Positions 29,011 through 38,409 of a stretch of 64,000 nucleotides of DNA are shown here, one piece after another. The position numbers and the translations under genes were made by a program. Location of the stretch: assembly GCF_007859275.1 (NCBI RefSeq), contig NZ_VOHC01000033.1, forward strand, positions 62,001 through 126,000, written 5' to 3'. The notes under the pieces are model-generated. The model searched no databases, had not been told where the DNA came from, and saw only the letters and a program-made list of their open reading frames with translations. This stretch comes from Planomicrobium sp. CPCC 101079 (lineage in GTDB: Bacteria > Bacillota > Bacilli > Bacillales_A > Planococcaceae). Every line of letters begins with the position of its first letter. The stretch's first letter is position 1.

Positions 29011-29399
29011 AAAAGGTACCAACATTAGTTACTAATATTAGACACTATAAAAAAGCCTTTTATGAAAGTCTTTTGATTAGATTTGTTAAGTATATAATTC
29101 GAAAAAGAGACGTAGTAACTAATAAAAGTACCAACATTAGTAATTAATATTAGTTACTAATAGAGGCATTAGTAGTGAATTTGGGAATAAAAGATACCGA
29201 TACTAAATATATTTCACTTAAAGAGAACAATTACTTTGAAATTCTTAAATAGTAACTAATATAGGTGATTAATATTAGACACTATAAAAAAGCCTTCTAT
29301 GAAAGGCTTTTGGCTAGAATTTTATATAGATAATTAGTGGAAAAACATAGTAACTAATAAAGGTACCAACATTAGTAACTAACTTTAATAACTAATGTA
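29011..29399. repeat. Iteron-like direct repeats around TTAGTNACTAA
   Basis: The near-palindrome TTAGTTACTAA or TTAGTAACTAA, or a one-base variant, occurs at least eight times (near 29025, 29113, 29136, 29150, 29250, 29347, 29371 and 29385). In addition, a unit of about 150 bases is present twice, at 29011-29163 and 29247-29399. Each unit carries GGTACCAACATTAGT-type and AATATTAGACACTATAAAAA words and the hairpin AAAAGCCTT-AAGGCTTTT (the first copy has one mismatch). This is typical of replication origins, centromeres or multi-site operators. It lies 6.4 kb from the replication genes. Confidence 0.7.
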
Positions 29400-30285
29400 A
29401 TTTCCAATAACGAACTTAAGAAGACAAGACAAGACACCACAAGTATAAGTATGAGAAGTTAAAGAAAACAATCCTATAGAAACTTGACTGGTGACTATTT
29501 TTCAGGATTCCAAAGAACTCGCTTTTGTTCAAATTTTCAATGCTGTAACGGCAAGCTTGAATTACAGACTTAATACTCTTAGTTTCCTTTAGTTGGGCTG
29601 GCAGCAACCCTGTACGAGTACGACATTCAATATGTAACGACAAAATTAATCCGCCCAAAAGATATTTCGATGTCACTTACTGTTAGTTTATATTTTAAAG
29701 TAAATATTTTGCCCAGTAGAATATACAACTAATGGCAGCTAGAGTAATTATTGATCGAGTTAAAAAACCACAGACTTTACTTTCGATATAAGTACTGCAT
29801 TTACGGTCAGATAGCATTAATCAAGAATTCAAAAATATCAAAAGTTCTTATTAATTTTTCGTAAGGGATTCCATAGAATTAAACCTCTACTGTTTGTTAC
29901 ACTCCATGGTACTTATATTAGAAGAATAACTCACTGAAATAACCCCCAACCCCTAACTTCTTCAAATATTAAATTATCTAATGGAAGGTTCATAAATGTC
30001 ATTTTGAAATATAAATACATTTCAAGAAAAGTGCTACTAACACTGAAAAACCTAAAATAATTTTTTTTGGAAAAGCAGTAAATTGTTCCGAAGTAATATA
30101 GTTTAAAAGCTCCTGAGTAATAGACTTAACAATGAAATAAAACCTATTACTTGCTGAATCTGTATTACTCAGGGTCTAAATAACCGAAGTAGTTGGTTAC
30201 TTAGGACGCGAACAATATAACAAAAAAACAAGAGGAACATGCAGCAAGAAATTTTTAACACCTAAATTAAGAATGGGAGTTGAAA
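29400..30285. other. AT-rich region without a supported gene
   Basis: An 86-codon minus-strand frame at 29416-29676 has no clear ribosome site and no family I recognise, so I do not call it. The remaining 600 bases show no genes. Confidence 0.35.
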
Positions 30286-30489
30286 ATGGAGAAAAAAACA
30301 ACCTTAAAAGTGGAGATGTTTATGAAAAAAGTTGCCCAAAACTTGATAAGAATTATTAAGAGGCCAAAGGAATTTAAATGAATCCAATCTGAAATTATTA
30401 AGGAATTCGGAATTATCGAATCATATAAGAAACAAAAAAAGAACTTTTCAAGCAGTAAAGCAAGTCATATGAAAATACCTGATTCCTAG
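30286..30489 (+). pseudogene. Small basic ORF interrupted by UGA
   Basis: After GGGAGT and ATG 30286 the frame runs 68 codons, interrupted only by TGA at 30379-30381 (codon 32). The product would be strongly basic (MEKKTTLKVEMFMKKVAQNL then, past the stop, IQSEIIKEFGIIESYKKQKK). No family is recognised. It is probably a decayed small gene, though a 31-residue peptide could also be made. Confidence 0.3.
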
Positions 30490-30568
30490 ACCTAAAAGGA
30501 TGGTTGAGGATATTAATAAAAATTTTTCATACATATCCATTAGTTCATTTGCAGTTACCTTAATTAAA

Positions 30569-30934
30569 TTATTTAGAGTAAGGAAACAAAAGAATATAGA
30601 GACCTTTTTTTTGCTCAGTAGTTAGAGAAGCAATAGTCGAATGCAATAAAGAATCCAAGTCTTCATTAATTTCATTCGAACTTTCTTTTGAGAATTCAAC
30701 TGAAGGTTCTAAAATTTCTTGTTTTCCTTCCAATTTTAAAAAGAATTCACTTAAGGAGATTCCTAATCCGTTACAAATATTGGTTAGAACAGATATAGAT
30801 AACTCCCGGGTACCATTTTCTATTCTGGAAAGAGAAGACTGGGCCATGTTAATTTCCTTAGCAAACTCAATCAACTTAAAGTTTTTTTCTTTTCTATACT
30901 CTTTAATTAGCTGACCAGCAATAAGGTTTTTCAT
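30569..30934 (-). CDS. XRE family transcriptional regulator
   Basis: A 121-residue protein with an N-terminal XRE/Cro helix-turn-helix (about residues 5-62: LIKEYRKEKNFKLIEFAKEI, then MAQSSLSRIENGTRELSIS). The C-terminal part is helical and ends LTTEQKKGLYILLFPY. Such proteins are typical repressors of integrative elements and phages. It is divergent from the two small genes at 31115-31725, so the 180-base gap between them probably holds its operator. GGAAAG precedes the start. It may control the lifestyle of the element, but which promoters it binds cannot be told. Confidence 0.88.
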   Translation of the reverse strand: MKNLIAGQLIKEYRKEKNFKLIEFAKEINMAQSSLSRIENGTRELSISVLTNICNGLGISLSEFFLKLEGKQEILEPSVEFSKESSNEINEDLDSLLHSTIASLTTEQKKGLYILLFPYSK

Positions 30935-31114
30935 TGAACTTTCCTTTCTAATGTAAAAAAATTAGTATTTAACTTTAAGTATTTTTATTAGAAATAACTC
31001 CATTGATTTTAACGTATTATTTGTTGGTTTTACAAATATCCTAAATTAATATAAAATAAATTTATTCTCTATTCGTCAATTATGATGAAAAGAGAATTAT
31101 AAGGAGGGGAAAAG

Positions 31115-31408
31115 ATGGTTAGAGAATTTCAGAAAGTAATGAATGAGCTGGTGGAGAGAAGGATAGAAGAAGTCATCAATAGTAAAGAATTTGTTTCATA
31201 TAATGAGATTCTCGATCATGACTTAGATGAGAAACTTAAACAGCTAAAACAATTCGACAGTGATGAAGCTAAGATGAATGCTTTAAGTGATTTAAAAGAT
31301 AACATTTTCGAACAAGTATTTTCACAAACCAATATTGCATATAAAACTGGATTTAATGATGCTTTTATACTTGCAGTAGATATGTTTGTAATGCCAAAAA
31401 AAATATAG
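31115..31408 (+). CDS. Hypothetical protein, 97 residues, next to the XRE gene
   Basis: A helical, acidic 97-residue protein (MVREFQKVMNELVERRIEEV), with AFILAVDMFV near its end. AAGGAGGGG gives a strong ribosome site. Its position opposite the XRE repressor and 20 bases ahead of the next small gene suggests a repressor-controlled two-gene unit. Similar small proteins occur beside repressors in Gram-positive mobile elements, but I cannot name the family. Confidence 0.65.
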   Translation: MVREFQKVMNELVERRIEEVINSKEFVSYNEILDHDLDEKLKQLKQFDSDEAKMNALSDLKDNIFEQVFSQTNIAYKTGFNDAFILAVDMFVMPKKI

Positions 31409-31428
31409 ATTGGTCAGGGGGGAATCCA

Positions 31429-31725
31429 GTGGAAATTTATGATGGTAGATTATTTATAGATGTGTCAACGCTTGTAGAGCATTCAGAGGAAGAAGAAATG
31501 AAAAACAAAGCTCATGAAAACTTTACTTCTGAACTATTTAATGAATTAAGGATCCTGTTAGGGAATAAAGGGTATATGACCGGTGTTATAGGAGTAAATC
31601 TAGAGCATGTAGACTCACCAAAGGAACATGATATAAAACTTATTGAATCTCAGGTAACCGAGGCTAAACGTCAAATCAACAGTGTTTATAATAAGGCTAA
31701 TGATTTTGAATGTGAGATAGAGTAA
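31429..31725 (+). CDS. Hypothetical protein, 98 residues, second gene of the XRE-linked unit
   Basis: Translation starts at GTG 31429 behind AGGGGGG. The 98-residue acidic product begins MEIYDGRLFIDVSTLVEHSE and contains LLGNKGYMTGVIGVNLEHV, then a helical C-terminus. No domain is recognised. It lies 20 bases past the stop of the preceding gene in the same direction and is probably co-transcribed with it. A hairpin at about 31752-31799 (CCATTC...GAATGG) follows. Confidence 0.6.
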   Translation: MEIYDGRLFIDVSTLVEHSEEEEMKNKAHENFTSELFNELRILLGNKGYMTGVIGVNLEHVDSPKEHDIKLIESQVTEAKRQINSVYNKANDFECEIE

Positions 31726-31821
31726 ATACAGCAAGTAAATATAAAATCTGCCATTCAAGATTAGAAAACAGAAAGTTGTTTCTAAAAATGAATGGCTTTT
31801 TCTTATAGACGTATATTGAAC

Positions 31822-32514
31822 TTAATTATTATAGTTTTGAGAGAATGCTTCTATCTTAATTATTTGAACAGTTTCATGTGGTTTATCGTTGACATAATTT
31901 TCTTTTGCTAACTCATCCAAGTAAATCTCACGTACAAGTATGGCTAATTCCATGATTTTTTCATACTTACTATTTAGGAATATATCGCTAAATGTATTGA
32001 TAGCAGGATTGATACTAAGACTGACTATAAGTACTAAAACAGCTAATGCTATAACATCAGGCAAAGTATTAGGGGAACTCTGAACCGTTAAAGATAAAAG
32101 TAGAATGAATACTGGCAGAATCATATTAATTTGAGGGGTAAAATTAAAAGTTTTCTTGCTTTCATCAGCTTTTAGTTGCAACTGATTGGAAAGCTCTATA
32201 AAAGCTATGTTTTTCTTAAAGTTAAATTCAGTTTGTAAAAATTTTAGAATTAATTCTTTTGCTTTTGGCGTACCAGCTACAGCTGCTTTTTCTAAAATAA
32301 TATCTGTTTTTCTCGAAATGATTTTCAAGATGATGAAAAGTAAAAGAAAAATAATACTTAGACTCCATTCTCCAGTAGTGATTAAAAATCCTCCAACAAT
32401 TCCCATAGCAATTATTGTAGTTAGAAAAAGAATGATCCATTGCCAACCAATAACTTCATAACCTCTCTTTCTTTTAATACTGTAGTAATGATCAAACAGT
32501 GCATTTACTATCAT
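31822..32514 (-). CDS. Integral membrane protein, unknown function
   Basis: A 230-residue protein with four clear membrane segments in two pairs. The first pair is at about residues 25-47 and 49-66, the second at about 130-146 and 150-172. A cytoplasmic-type charged domain of about 60 residues lies between the pairs, with a second of 55 residues at the end. The pairs-plus-linker layout resembles small effector or sensor proteins of defence islands, but no motif supports that. GGAGG lies upstream of the start (minus strand). It is convergent with the XRE-linked genes. Confidence 0.65.
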   Translation of the reverse strand: MIVNALFDHYYSIKRKRGYEVIGWQWIILFLTTIIAMGIVGGFLITTGEWSLSIIFLLLFIILKIISRKTDIILEKAAVAGTPKAKELILKFLQTEFNFKKNIAFIELSNQLQLKADESKKTFNFTPQINMILPVFILLLSLTVQSSPNTLPDVIALAVLVLIVSLSINPAINTFSDIFLNSKYEKIMELAILVREIYLDELAKENYVNDKPHETVQIIKIEAFSQNYNN

Positions 32515-32569
32515 TAATATCCTCCATATCGATATATTTTAAACAGGCAAATAAAATTCTTATAATTAT

Positions 32570-33328
32570 TTAAACATGTCTGTTCACTTTTCCTTTGAGA
32601 GATTCAACCATGGTTCTAATCTGCTCGATGACAGCTTCGGGGCAATCAAGGTGAAGGCCATGTCCCGCTTCCTCGAGAATGATATGGCGACTGTGAGAAC
32701 TTAGCTGCGCTAAATTCTTTTGAAACTCCATCCAATAAGCCCAGGATTCGACTGTATGATGAGGTTGCTTTCCACCTGTAATGACTGTAAGAGAGACATT
32801 TCCAAGCGACTTATGTTTTCGAACCTGCTCTAGGCTTTCTTCAAATTCAGCCAGAGTACCTTCTACTATAAATTGACCAAAATACTCTGCTCGGATTTGA
32901 GGAGAAAAGAGCGGAGCTATGAGTCTGTTCTGGTCCTCGTGGCAGGAGTCCAAAAGGATAAGGCCTGCGATTTCATCCGGGTATGTACTCGCGTATAAAC
33001 GGACATTAACGCCTCCGAAAGAATGTCCGACTAAGACATACGGCGGCTTCACTTCGGCTTTTTGCAATAAGGCGCGTAGGTTCTCGACATTTTGCTGGCT
33101 ATGGCGAGGGCGTCCGTCATAGCTGCTTCTCCCAAGTCCTGACCGGTCATAGATGATCATTCTAGAAAAGGCGGAAACTTCATTTTTAACGGAATTCCAT
33201 TTTTCCGTGGTCCATCCATAACCAGAATCGAAAACAACAGTAGGATTTCCGCTGCTTTTACCTACGTCCTCATAGTAAAGTTGAACTCCTCCTATATCGA
33301 TGCTTTGTTCTTCGATTTGCTTGTTCAT
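32570..33328 (-). CDS. Alpha/beta hydrolase
   Basis: A 252-residue alpha/beta hydrolase. Landmarks are the oxyanion strand VVFDSGYGWTTEKW, the nucleophile elbow GHSFGG (Ser), the acid region LTVITGGKQPHH and the catalytic His in EEAGHGLHLDCPE. It lacks a signal peptide, so it acts in the cytoplasm on an unknown ester, lactone or similar substrate. It is the first of a run of unrelated small-molecule enzymes (to 41.6 kb) and the only one on the minus strand. A second hydrolase of the same fold is at 34822-35727. Confidence 0.88.
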   Translation of the reverse strand: MNKQIEEQSIDIGGVQLYYEDVGKSSGNPTVVFDSGYGWTTEKWNSVKNEVSAFSRMIIYDRSGLGRSSYDGRPRHSQQNVENLRALLQKAEVKPPYVLVGHSFGGVNVRLYASTYPDEIAGLILLDSCHEDQNRLIAPLFSPQIRAEYFGQFIVEGTLAEFEESLEQVRKHKSLGNVSLTVITGGKQPHHTVESWAYWMEFQKNLAQLSSHSRHIILEEAGHGLHLDCPEAVIEQIRTMVESLKGKVNRHV

Positions 33329-33564
33329 CTACTTCCCCCGATTCTGTAATTAATGCTTTATTTATTGTAATGAATGACTTTCTCCAGCTCTTAATTTCAT
33401 TAACTGGTAAGTATTTTAATTATACTATAATATTCTGGAAATTAATTGGATTTAAATATCGTAATTAGATATAGTAAGGAATAGGCAGTATTTCCTTTAT
33501 CGGATATCGAAGATTAAAGAAGGGTGTTTTGCATAATGATTTTTAAATTTAATGTGGTGAATGA

Positions 33565-34188
33565 ATGCTGACACTATACATAACAAGGCATGGAGAAACA
33601 GAATGGAATACACAAAAGAAGATGCAGGGATGGCAAGATTCGCCTTTGACAGAGAACGGGATTGAAAACGCTCTTTGTTTAAGAGATAGAATGAACCCCA
33701 TTCCGCTAGATATTATATATGCCAGCCCCAGTGGAAGAACGCGGAAAACGGCTAATTTGATTCGTGGAAATCGGTCGATTCCCATTTTACTTAATGATAA
33801 CTTGAAGGAAATCAATATGGGGACATGGGAAGGAAAGACGTTATTAGCTATACAAGAAGAGGAACCGGCAGCCTTTTATGCTTTTTGGAATGCGCCAAAC
33901 GATTATGTGTCAAATGGAGGAGAATCTTTTTATGAAACAGTTGAAAGAGTAAGGGAAGTTTTAAAACAGATTGAACACAAATATCCATCAGGAAATGTGT
34001 TGATTGTAACGCATTCGGTTGTAATTAAATGCCTTTTTACCATTTTCAATAATAATGGAATTGAAAATTTGTGGGATCCTCCGTTTATCGAAGATACAAG
34101 TCTAACCATCGTCGAAAAAAGCGATGAAGGTTATCAATTGATATTAGAAGGTTGCACTGTACATAAAAACTTAGCAATGAAGGAATAA
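33565..34188 (+). CDS. Histidine phosphatase (phosphoglycerate mutase-like)
   Basis: A 207-residue histidine phosphatase. The phospho-accepting His is in TRHGETEWN near the N-terminus. The partner residues follow: Arg in ASPSGRTRKTA, Glu in KEINMGTWEGK and the second His in VTHSVV. It removes phosphate from a small molecule or protein; the exact substrate cannot be predicted. A disrupted paralogue lies at 14140-14763. The next gene (NUDIX hydrolase) starts 30 bases downstream, so the two are probably co-transcribed. Confidence 0.9.
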   Translation: MLTLYITRHGETEWNTQKKMQGWQDSPLTENGIENALCLRDRMNPIPLDIIYASPSGRTRKTANLIRGNRSIPILLNDNLKEINMGTWEGKTLLAIQEEEPAAFYAFWNAPNDYVSNGGESFYETVERVREVLKQIEHKYPSGNVLIVTHSVVIKCLFTIFNNNGIENLWDPPFIEDTSLTIVEKSDEGYQLILEGCTVHKNLAMKE

Positions 34189-34218
34189 GGCATAATTCGA
34201 AGGACTGGAGTTGACAAG

Positions 34219-34659
34219 ATGTTTATTGTAAATGTTGAAGCTGCAATTTATAAAGACGAAAAGTGGTTGATTGTACGGAGAAGTGAAAAAGAACATGCGG
34301 CTGGAGCATTGGCTCTAGTAGGCGGAAAAGTTGATGATGAAGGAAATTCATCTGATATCCTGGAGCGGACATTGATCAGAGAAGTTGAGGAAGAAGTTGG
34401 CGTTACAGTATCAAACCTTATGTATGTAAACAGTTCTTCATTTGTTACTGAGTCTGGTGTTTCAGTAGTAGACATCGTATTTCTTTGCTCTTATCAAGGG
34501 GGAAAACCATTTGTGAAAGACCCTGATGAAGTTGCAAGTGTGAGTTGGATGAGTACTCAGGAAATTTTAACCCATGCTGAGATTCCAAGCTATTTAAAGG
34601 AGAATATTCAACTTGCTGATAACCTGGTCAAAAGAAATGCAGATTCTTTATTGATCTGA
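34219..34659 (+). CDS. NUDIX hydrolase
   Basis: A 146-residue NUDIX protein. The box is recognisable: GGKVDDEGNSSDILERT followed by LIREVEEEVGV, with the metal-binding REVEEE helix intact. The loop before the helix is a few residues longer than the standard G-x5-E spacing. It would hydrolyse a nucleoside diphosphate linked to another group, often as housecleaning of damaged nucleotides. It lies 30 bases after the histidine phosphatase gene on the same strand. A second, dead NUDIX gene lies near 45746-46029. Confidence 0.9.
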   Translation: MFIVNVEAAIYKDEKWLIVRRSEKEHAAGALALVGGKVDDEGNSSDILERTLIREVEEEVGVTVSNLMYVNSSSFVTESGVSVVDIVFLCSYQGGKPFVKDPDEVASVSWMSTQEILTHAEIPSYLKENIQLADNLVKRNADSLLI

Positions 34660-34821
34660 TAGACCGAGAGATGTTTAAACTTATCAAGAAAGAAATTTTT
34701 TCGGGAGCAAAAACCCTTTCTTCAGAAAACCAATGGCAGCCAATTTGAATTTTGTAAAAATGAAATTAGCTCTATTCCTTTAAGAATCAAAGTCACTAAC
34801 TATGTTTATGGCAGGGGCGAA

Positions 34822-35727
34822 ATGATGAAACAATTTGTTCGTATAAACAATAAAAAGCTCGAAATTTTACAAAAAGGAAGTAGCGGAACTCCAATTCTGA
34901 TCTTAACGGGAATGGCTTGTTCGTTCGAGGAGTGGTATGAGGTAACCGAAGTTTTAAGTAAGACGAATCGAATCATCATGTTCCATCGCCCAGGACTTGG
35001 AGAAAGCGAAATCGGAAATGAAAATCGCACAACGTTCCAAACTGTTCAGGAGATCACGTGCTTATTGAGCGTATTGAAAATAACCGAACCGATCCTATTG
35101 ATTGGCCATTCTTATGGTGGCTTATGCGCACAGCATTTTGCGAAGCTGCATTCACATAAAGTAAGGGCATTAATCTTGGTTGATTCGACTTCAGAAGACT
35201 TAGAGAAGCTGGATGCGCTGGAGCTGCCTATACTTAACGAGGACTCATCGGATGAAGAATGGATAGAAACATGCAAAACTTACGCTGGATTGCGTGAGAC
35301 AGAGCTTAAGAAAATCATAAAGCCAATATTGACAGAACAGCAAAAGAAACTCCCTTATTTTATTCAGCAAAATTTAATTGAATTTCAGCAAAAACCTAAT
35401 CTATACAAGGCGATGAAGTCAGAGGTGGAGCATTGGAAGATTGATGCCAAGATAATAAAGGTTCTTGGTAGAGTAGATGGTCTTCCGCTTCTGGTCATTG
35501 GAAGGGATAAAAAACATATGATCCGACAGGGAATTAGAGAAGGTTTGCCAGAAAGTGAATTAACACTGTTGGAAGAAACCTGGGAGCAGCTAATAATAGA
35601 TCAGGCAAAGCTATCCAGAGACAGCAAGCTAATTTTTGCGGAGAATACGAGTCATTCTGTGTATCTTGACCGACCAGATTTAGTTGTCAAATCAGTCACT
35701 GAAATATTGCAGCATGAACTTGCCTAA
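34822..35727 (+). CDS. Alpha/beta hydrolase
   Basis: A 301-residue alpha/beta hydrolase. The nucleophile elbow is GHSYGG, the oxyanion region ILTGMACSFEEWYEV and the catalytic His lies near the end in ENTSHSVYLDRPD. An inserted helical lid covers about residues 130-220. It is cytoplasmic, and its substrate is unknown. The gene is preceded by AGGGGCGAA and followed by a kinase gene 27 bases on, so it probably belongs to the 34.8-36.7 kb unit. Confidence 0.88.
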   Translation: MMKQFVRINNKKLEILQKGSSGTPILILTGMACSFEEWYEVTEVLSKTNRIIMFHRPGLGESEIGNENRTTFQTVQEITCLLSVLKITEPILLIGHSYGGLCAQHFAKLHSHKVRALILVDSTSEDLEKLDALELPILNEDSSDEEWIETCKTYAGLRETELKKIIKPILTEQQKKLPYFIQQNLIEFQQKPNLYKAMKSEVEHWKIDAKIIKVLGRVDGLPLLVIGRDKKHMIRQGIREGLPESELTLLEETWEQLIIDQAKLSRDSKLIFAENTSHSVYLDRPDLVVKSVTEILQHELA

Positions 35728-35754
35728 CGAACGGGTATCAATCGGAGGGATACA

Positions 35755-36318
35755 ATGAAAGGACTAAAATCACCACTTGTCATAGCGATAGCCGGTGTCT
35801 CTGGTGGAGGTAAAACAACAATCGTTGCGCGTCTAACGGAACAGCTCCAAAAATCAAAAGCATTGTTTTTCGATGACTATGAATTAGAAGGGCCAGAGAA
35901 TGTCTTAGAGTGGGTAGGTCGTGGTTCGAATTATGATGAATGGAACTTAAAACCATTCATTAAAGACCTAGAGGAGTTATTGACAGAACCTCTCGACTAC
36001 ATCCTGTTAGACTTTCCATTTGCCTATCAGCATTCCCAAACACGAGAGTTTATCGATTTCACTGTGTTCATTGACACTCCTTTAGATATCGCACTAGCGC
36101 GGCGGACGGTCAGAGATTTTAAGTATAGTTCTGTCGAAGAGATTATGGTACAGATGGAACATTATGCAATTCAAGGAAGACTTGCGTATCTGAAAATGCT
36201 TGAAACCATTAAACCCAATTCAGACTTGGTGATAGACGGTACTTTATCGATAGCAGAAATCACTAACTTGATAATTGAAAATTGTGAAAGAGTAAACTCT
36301 GGTGGGAGGACTGTATGA
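35755..36318 (+). CDS. Uridine kinase-like P-loop protein
   Basis: A 187-residue P-loop kinase. The Walker A motif VSGGGKTT is at about residues 16-23. DDYELEGPEN follows and resembles the substrate-binding DD region of uridine kinases, and ARRTVRD may be the lid. The chain is short for a true uridine kinase, so the substrate is probably another small molecule. Its stop overlaps the start of the cupin gene (ATGA at 36315), so translation is coupled. Confidence 0.82.
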   Translation: MKGLKSPLVIAIAGVSGGGKTTIVARLTEQLQKSKALFFDDYELEGPENVLEWVGRGSNYDEWNLKPFIKDLEELLTEPLDYILLDFPFAYQHSQTREFIDFTVFIDTPLDIALARRTVRDFKYSSVEEIMVQMEHYAIQGRLAYLKMLETIKPNSDLVIDGTLSIAEITNLIIENCERVNSGGRTV

Positions 36319-36665
36319 AAATCTATCAATTCAAAAAAGAGACAGGTAAGAAAATAACAAAATTCGACTCTAATTTTGTGATGTCACGCATCGCTCAGAC
36401 TGAGAAAGCCGCTCATATAGGATGCATCCATTTAGATATGAATGGGCTAGTTGGTTATCATCAAGCGGTTATTCCTCAGCTGCTTTTGATTGTAAACGGA
36501 GAAGGTTGGGTTAGAGGTGAAACAGAAGAATACATCAAAGTTCACAGTGGTGAAGCAGTATTTTGGGATAAAGATGAGTGGCACGAAACCAAAACTGATA
36601 CTGGGTTAACTGCAATTGTGATAGAAAGTGAAGAGCTAAACACGGCGGTATTGATGCCTTTATAA
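36315..36665 (+). CDS. Cupin-fold protein
   Basis: A 116-residue single-domain cupin. The motifs IPQLLLIVNGEGWVRG and VHSGEAVFWDKDEWHET are the two characteristic strands, with probable metal ligands in the second (Glu and His of DEWHET). Such proteins bind or isomerise small molecules, or serve as sensors. It overlaps the kinase gene by four bases. Terminator-like CTCCTGTAATTAAGGAG follows at about 36711-36727. Function cannot be specified. Confidence 0.75.
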   Translation: MKIYQFKKETGKKITKFDSNFVMSRIAQTEKAAHIGCIHLDMNGLVGYHQAVIPQLLLIVNGEGWVRGETEEYIKVHSGEAVFWDKDEWHETKTDTGLTAIVIESEELNTAVLMPL

Positions 36666-36789
36666 AGATTATTGTGTTAACGAAGTACTCTACATATTTG
36701 AAAGAGGGAACTCCTGTAATTAAGGAGTTTCTTTATATTAAAACCAACATAATCTCATCTCAGATTTATATAATTAAGGAGTTTAAAGC

Positions 36790-37794
36790 ATGTATGATAT
36801 TAACTTGTTTAAAAGGTTAAGTATCCATTCCAGACTCGGTGAAATAGAAGGGATTCCAGTACCGATATCGGGTGGTCTTTTGCATAAAATGTATTCGCTT
36901 GAAACAACCAAAGGGAAGTATGCGATAAATATATTAAATCCTCAAATTATGAAACGGCCTGAAGCAATGACAAATTATATCAATTCAGAAAGAATAGCCA
37001 ACTTTGTATCGCAGAATTTACCGGTCGTTCCCGCAAAAGAAATTCAAGGTAGTTTTATTCAAAAAATCGATGCTCAATTTTACTTAGTTTACGATTGGGT
37101 AGAGGGCGAAACTTTAAATTTTAACACAATTACTGTCAGGCATAATGAGGAGATTGGGTCGCTACTTGCTGAAATCCATGGGACTGATTTTTCGGAACTT
37201 CGCATAAAAGAAGAAACGGACAACAACGACCAATCTATAGAGTGGCAATATTTTATTGAAAAAGGACAACAAGCTGGTGCTGCCTGGGTTGATTCATTAG
37301 CTGAAATAGTTGATGAACTATCTGAGTGGGGATCATTAGCAAACAGAGCGAAGCGAATGCTTTCGACAAATCGAGTCATTAGTCACAGGGACTTAGATCC
37401 GAAAAATGTTTTATGGAACGACCAGAATCCTATACTGATTGACTGGGAATCCTCTGGTTATATAAATCCAATGCATGATTTGATTGAAACGGCACTTTAC
37501 TGGTCTGAAGTTGAAGCGGGAAACGTAGATAAGGAACGATTTTTTTCTTTTATCAATGGTTATAAAACGAGATACGGAGAAATTCAGGCAGACTGGACAA
37601 CGGTATTAGCAATAGGTTTTTCAGGAAAATTGGAGTGGCTGGAATACAACTTAAAGCGTTCTTTGTGGATGGAATGCACGGATGAAGAAGAACAAAAGAT
37701 GGGTACGGCACAAGTAATTGGAACAATAAAGGAAATTAAAGATTATGCCGAGAAAACTTCAGTAATTGCAGACTGGCTTAATGATAAAGATTAA
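36790..37794 (+). CDS. Aminoglycoside phosphotransferase family kinase
   Basis: A 334-residue protein kinase-like phosphotransferase of the APH/choline kinase type. The catalytic loop is ISHRDLDPKNVLW (His, Asp, Asn of the Brenner motif) and the metal-binding Asp is in ILIDWESSGY. The N-lobe GGLLHKMYSLET is a loose nucleotide loop. The family phosphorylates antibiotics, sugars, choline or amino acids. The substrate here is unknown, and I see no specific match to a known resistance enzyme. It is followed by an acetyltransferase 46 bases on and another APH-type kinase. Confidence 0.85.
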   Translation: MYDINLFKRLSIHSRLGEIEGIPVPISGGLLHKMYSLETTKGKYAINILNPQIMKRPEAMTNYINSERIANFVSQNLPVVPAKEIQGSFIQKIDAQFYLVYDWVEGETLNFNTITVRHNEEIGSLLAEIHGTDFSELRIKEETDNNDQSIEWQYFIEKGQQAGAAWVDSLAEIVDELSEWGSLANRAKRMLSTNRVISHRDLDPKNVLWNDQNPILIDWESSGYINPMHDLIETALYWSEVEAGNVDKERFFSFINGYKTRYGEIQADWTTVLAIGFSGKLEWLEYNLKRSLWMECTDEEEQKMGTAQVIGTIKEIKDYAEKTSVIADWLNDKD

Positions 37795-37840
37795 TCATTA
37801 ATTCTTTAAATGGACAGTAAAGAAAGAGAGGGAGTTTTAC

Positions 37841-38329
37841 TTGTTTGAAACAGAACGGTGTTTGATTGTTCCATTTCAACAATCGGATACTCAAGATGTG
37901 AAAAATCTTTACCTCGATTCAGAAGTAAGGAAGTATCTTGGTGGTATTCGTCCTTATGATTCAATAAAAGTACAATTAGACGTTATGCTTAACCCAAGTA
38001 AGGACTCCTATTATTGGGTCGTGAGAGAAAAATACACAGCTGATTTTATTGGCTTGGTTTCTCTGGATCCTCATCATGAAGGCATGTTTAAAGAAATTTC
38101 CTATCAATTTTTACCGAGCCAGTGGGGACAAGGGTATGCGACTGAAGCAGTTTCAGTAATAATTCATTTTGCTTTGAACGAATTAAATCTTTCAACAGTA
38201 GTGGCTGAAACTCAAATCGCGAATAAGCCTTCCTGTAAGCTCTTGAAGAAATTAGGCATGAAATTAGAGCGGACAGTTTTCAGATTTGGAACCGAGCAAG
38301 CAATTTATTCTATTAGATCCTCAAAATGA
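37841..38329 (+). CDS. RimJ/RimL-type GNAT acetyltransferase
   Basis: A 162-residue GNAT acetyltransferase. Translation starts at TTG 37841 behind GAGGGAG. Motifs are ISYQFLPSQWGQGYATEAV (cofactor loop Q-x-x-G-x-A) and NKPSCKLLKKLGMKLE (C-terminal). The fold is that of enzymes acetylating N-terminal amines or small antibiotics. It lies between two APH-type kinases on the same strand, with which it is probably transcribed. Substrate unknown. Confidence 0.88.
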   Translation: MFETERCLIVPFQQSDTQDVKNLYLDSEVRKYLGGIRPYDSIKVQLDVMLNPSKDSYYWVVREKYTADFIGLVSLDPHHEGMFKEISYQFLPSQWGQGYATEAVSVIIHFALNELNLSTVVAETQIANKPSCKLLKKLGMKLERTVFRFGTEQAIYSIRSSK

Positions 38330-38409
38330 TAACCATGAGTAGATGCTTGTTTTCTTTTAGTTTATGCCTTTTAAAAACGGAAAACATTAGATTCGAAAAG
38401 GGGTATGGA

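Noticed and set aside
29011-29399. CRISPR array
   Set aside because: The repeat words are short near-palindromes with irregular spacing, and the long units are only two, without spacers of uniform length or cas genes.
29416-29676. Protein of 86 residues on the minus strand
   Set aside because: It has no ribosome site, its composition is unlike a compact protein, and it lies in repeat-rich AT-rich DNA.
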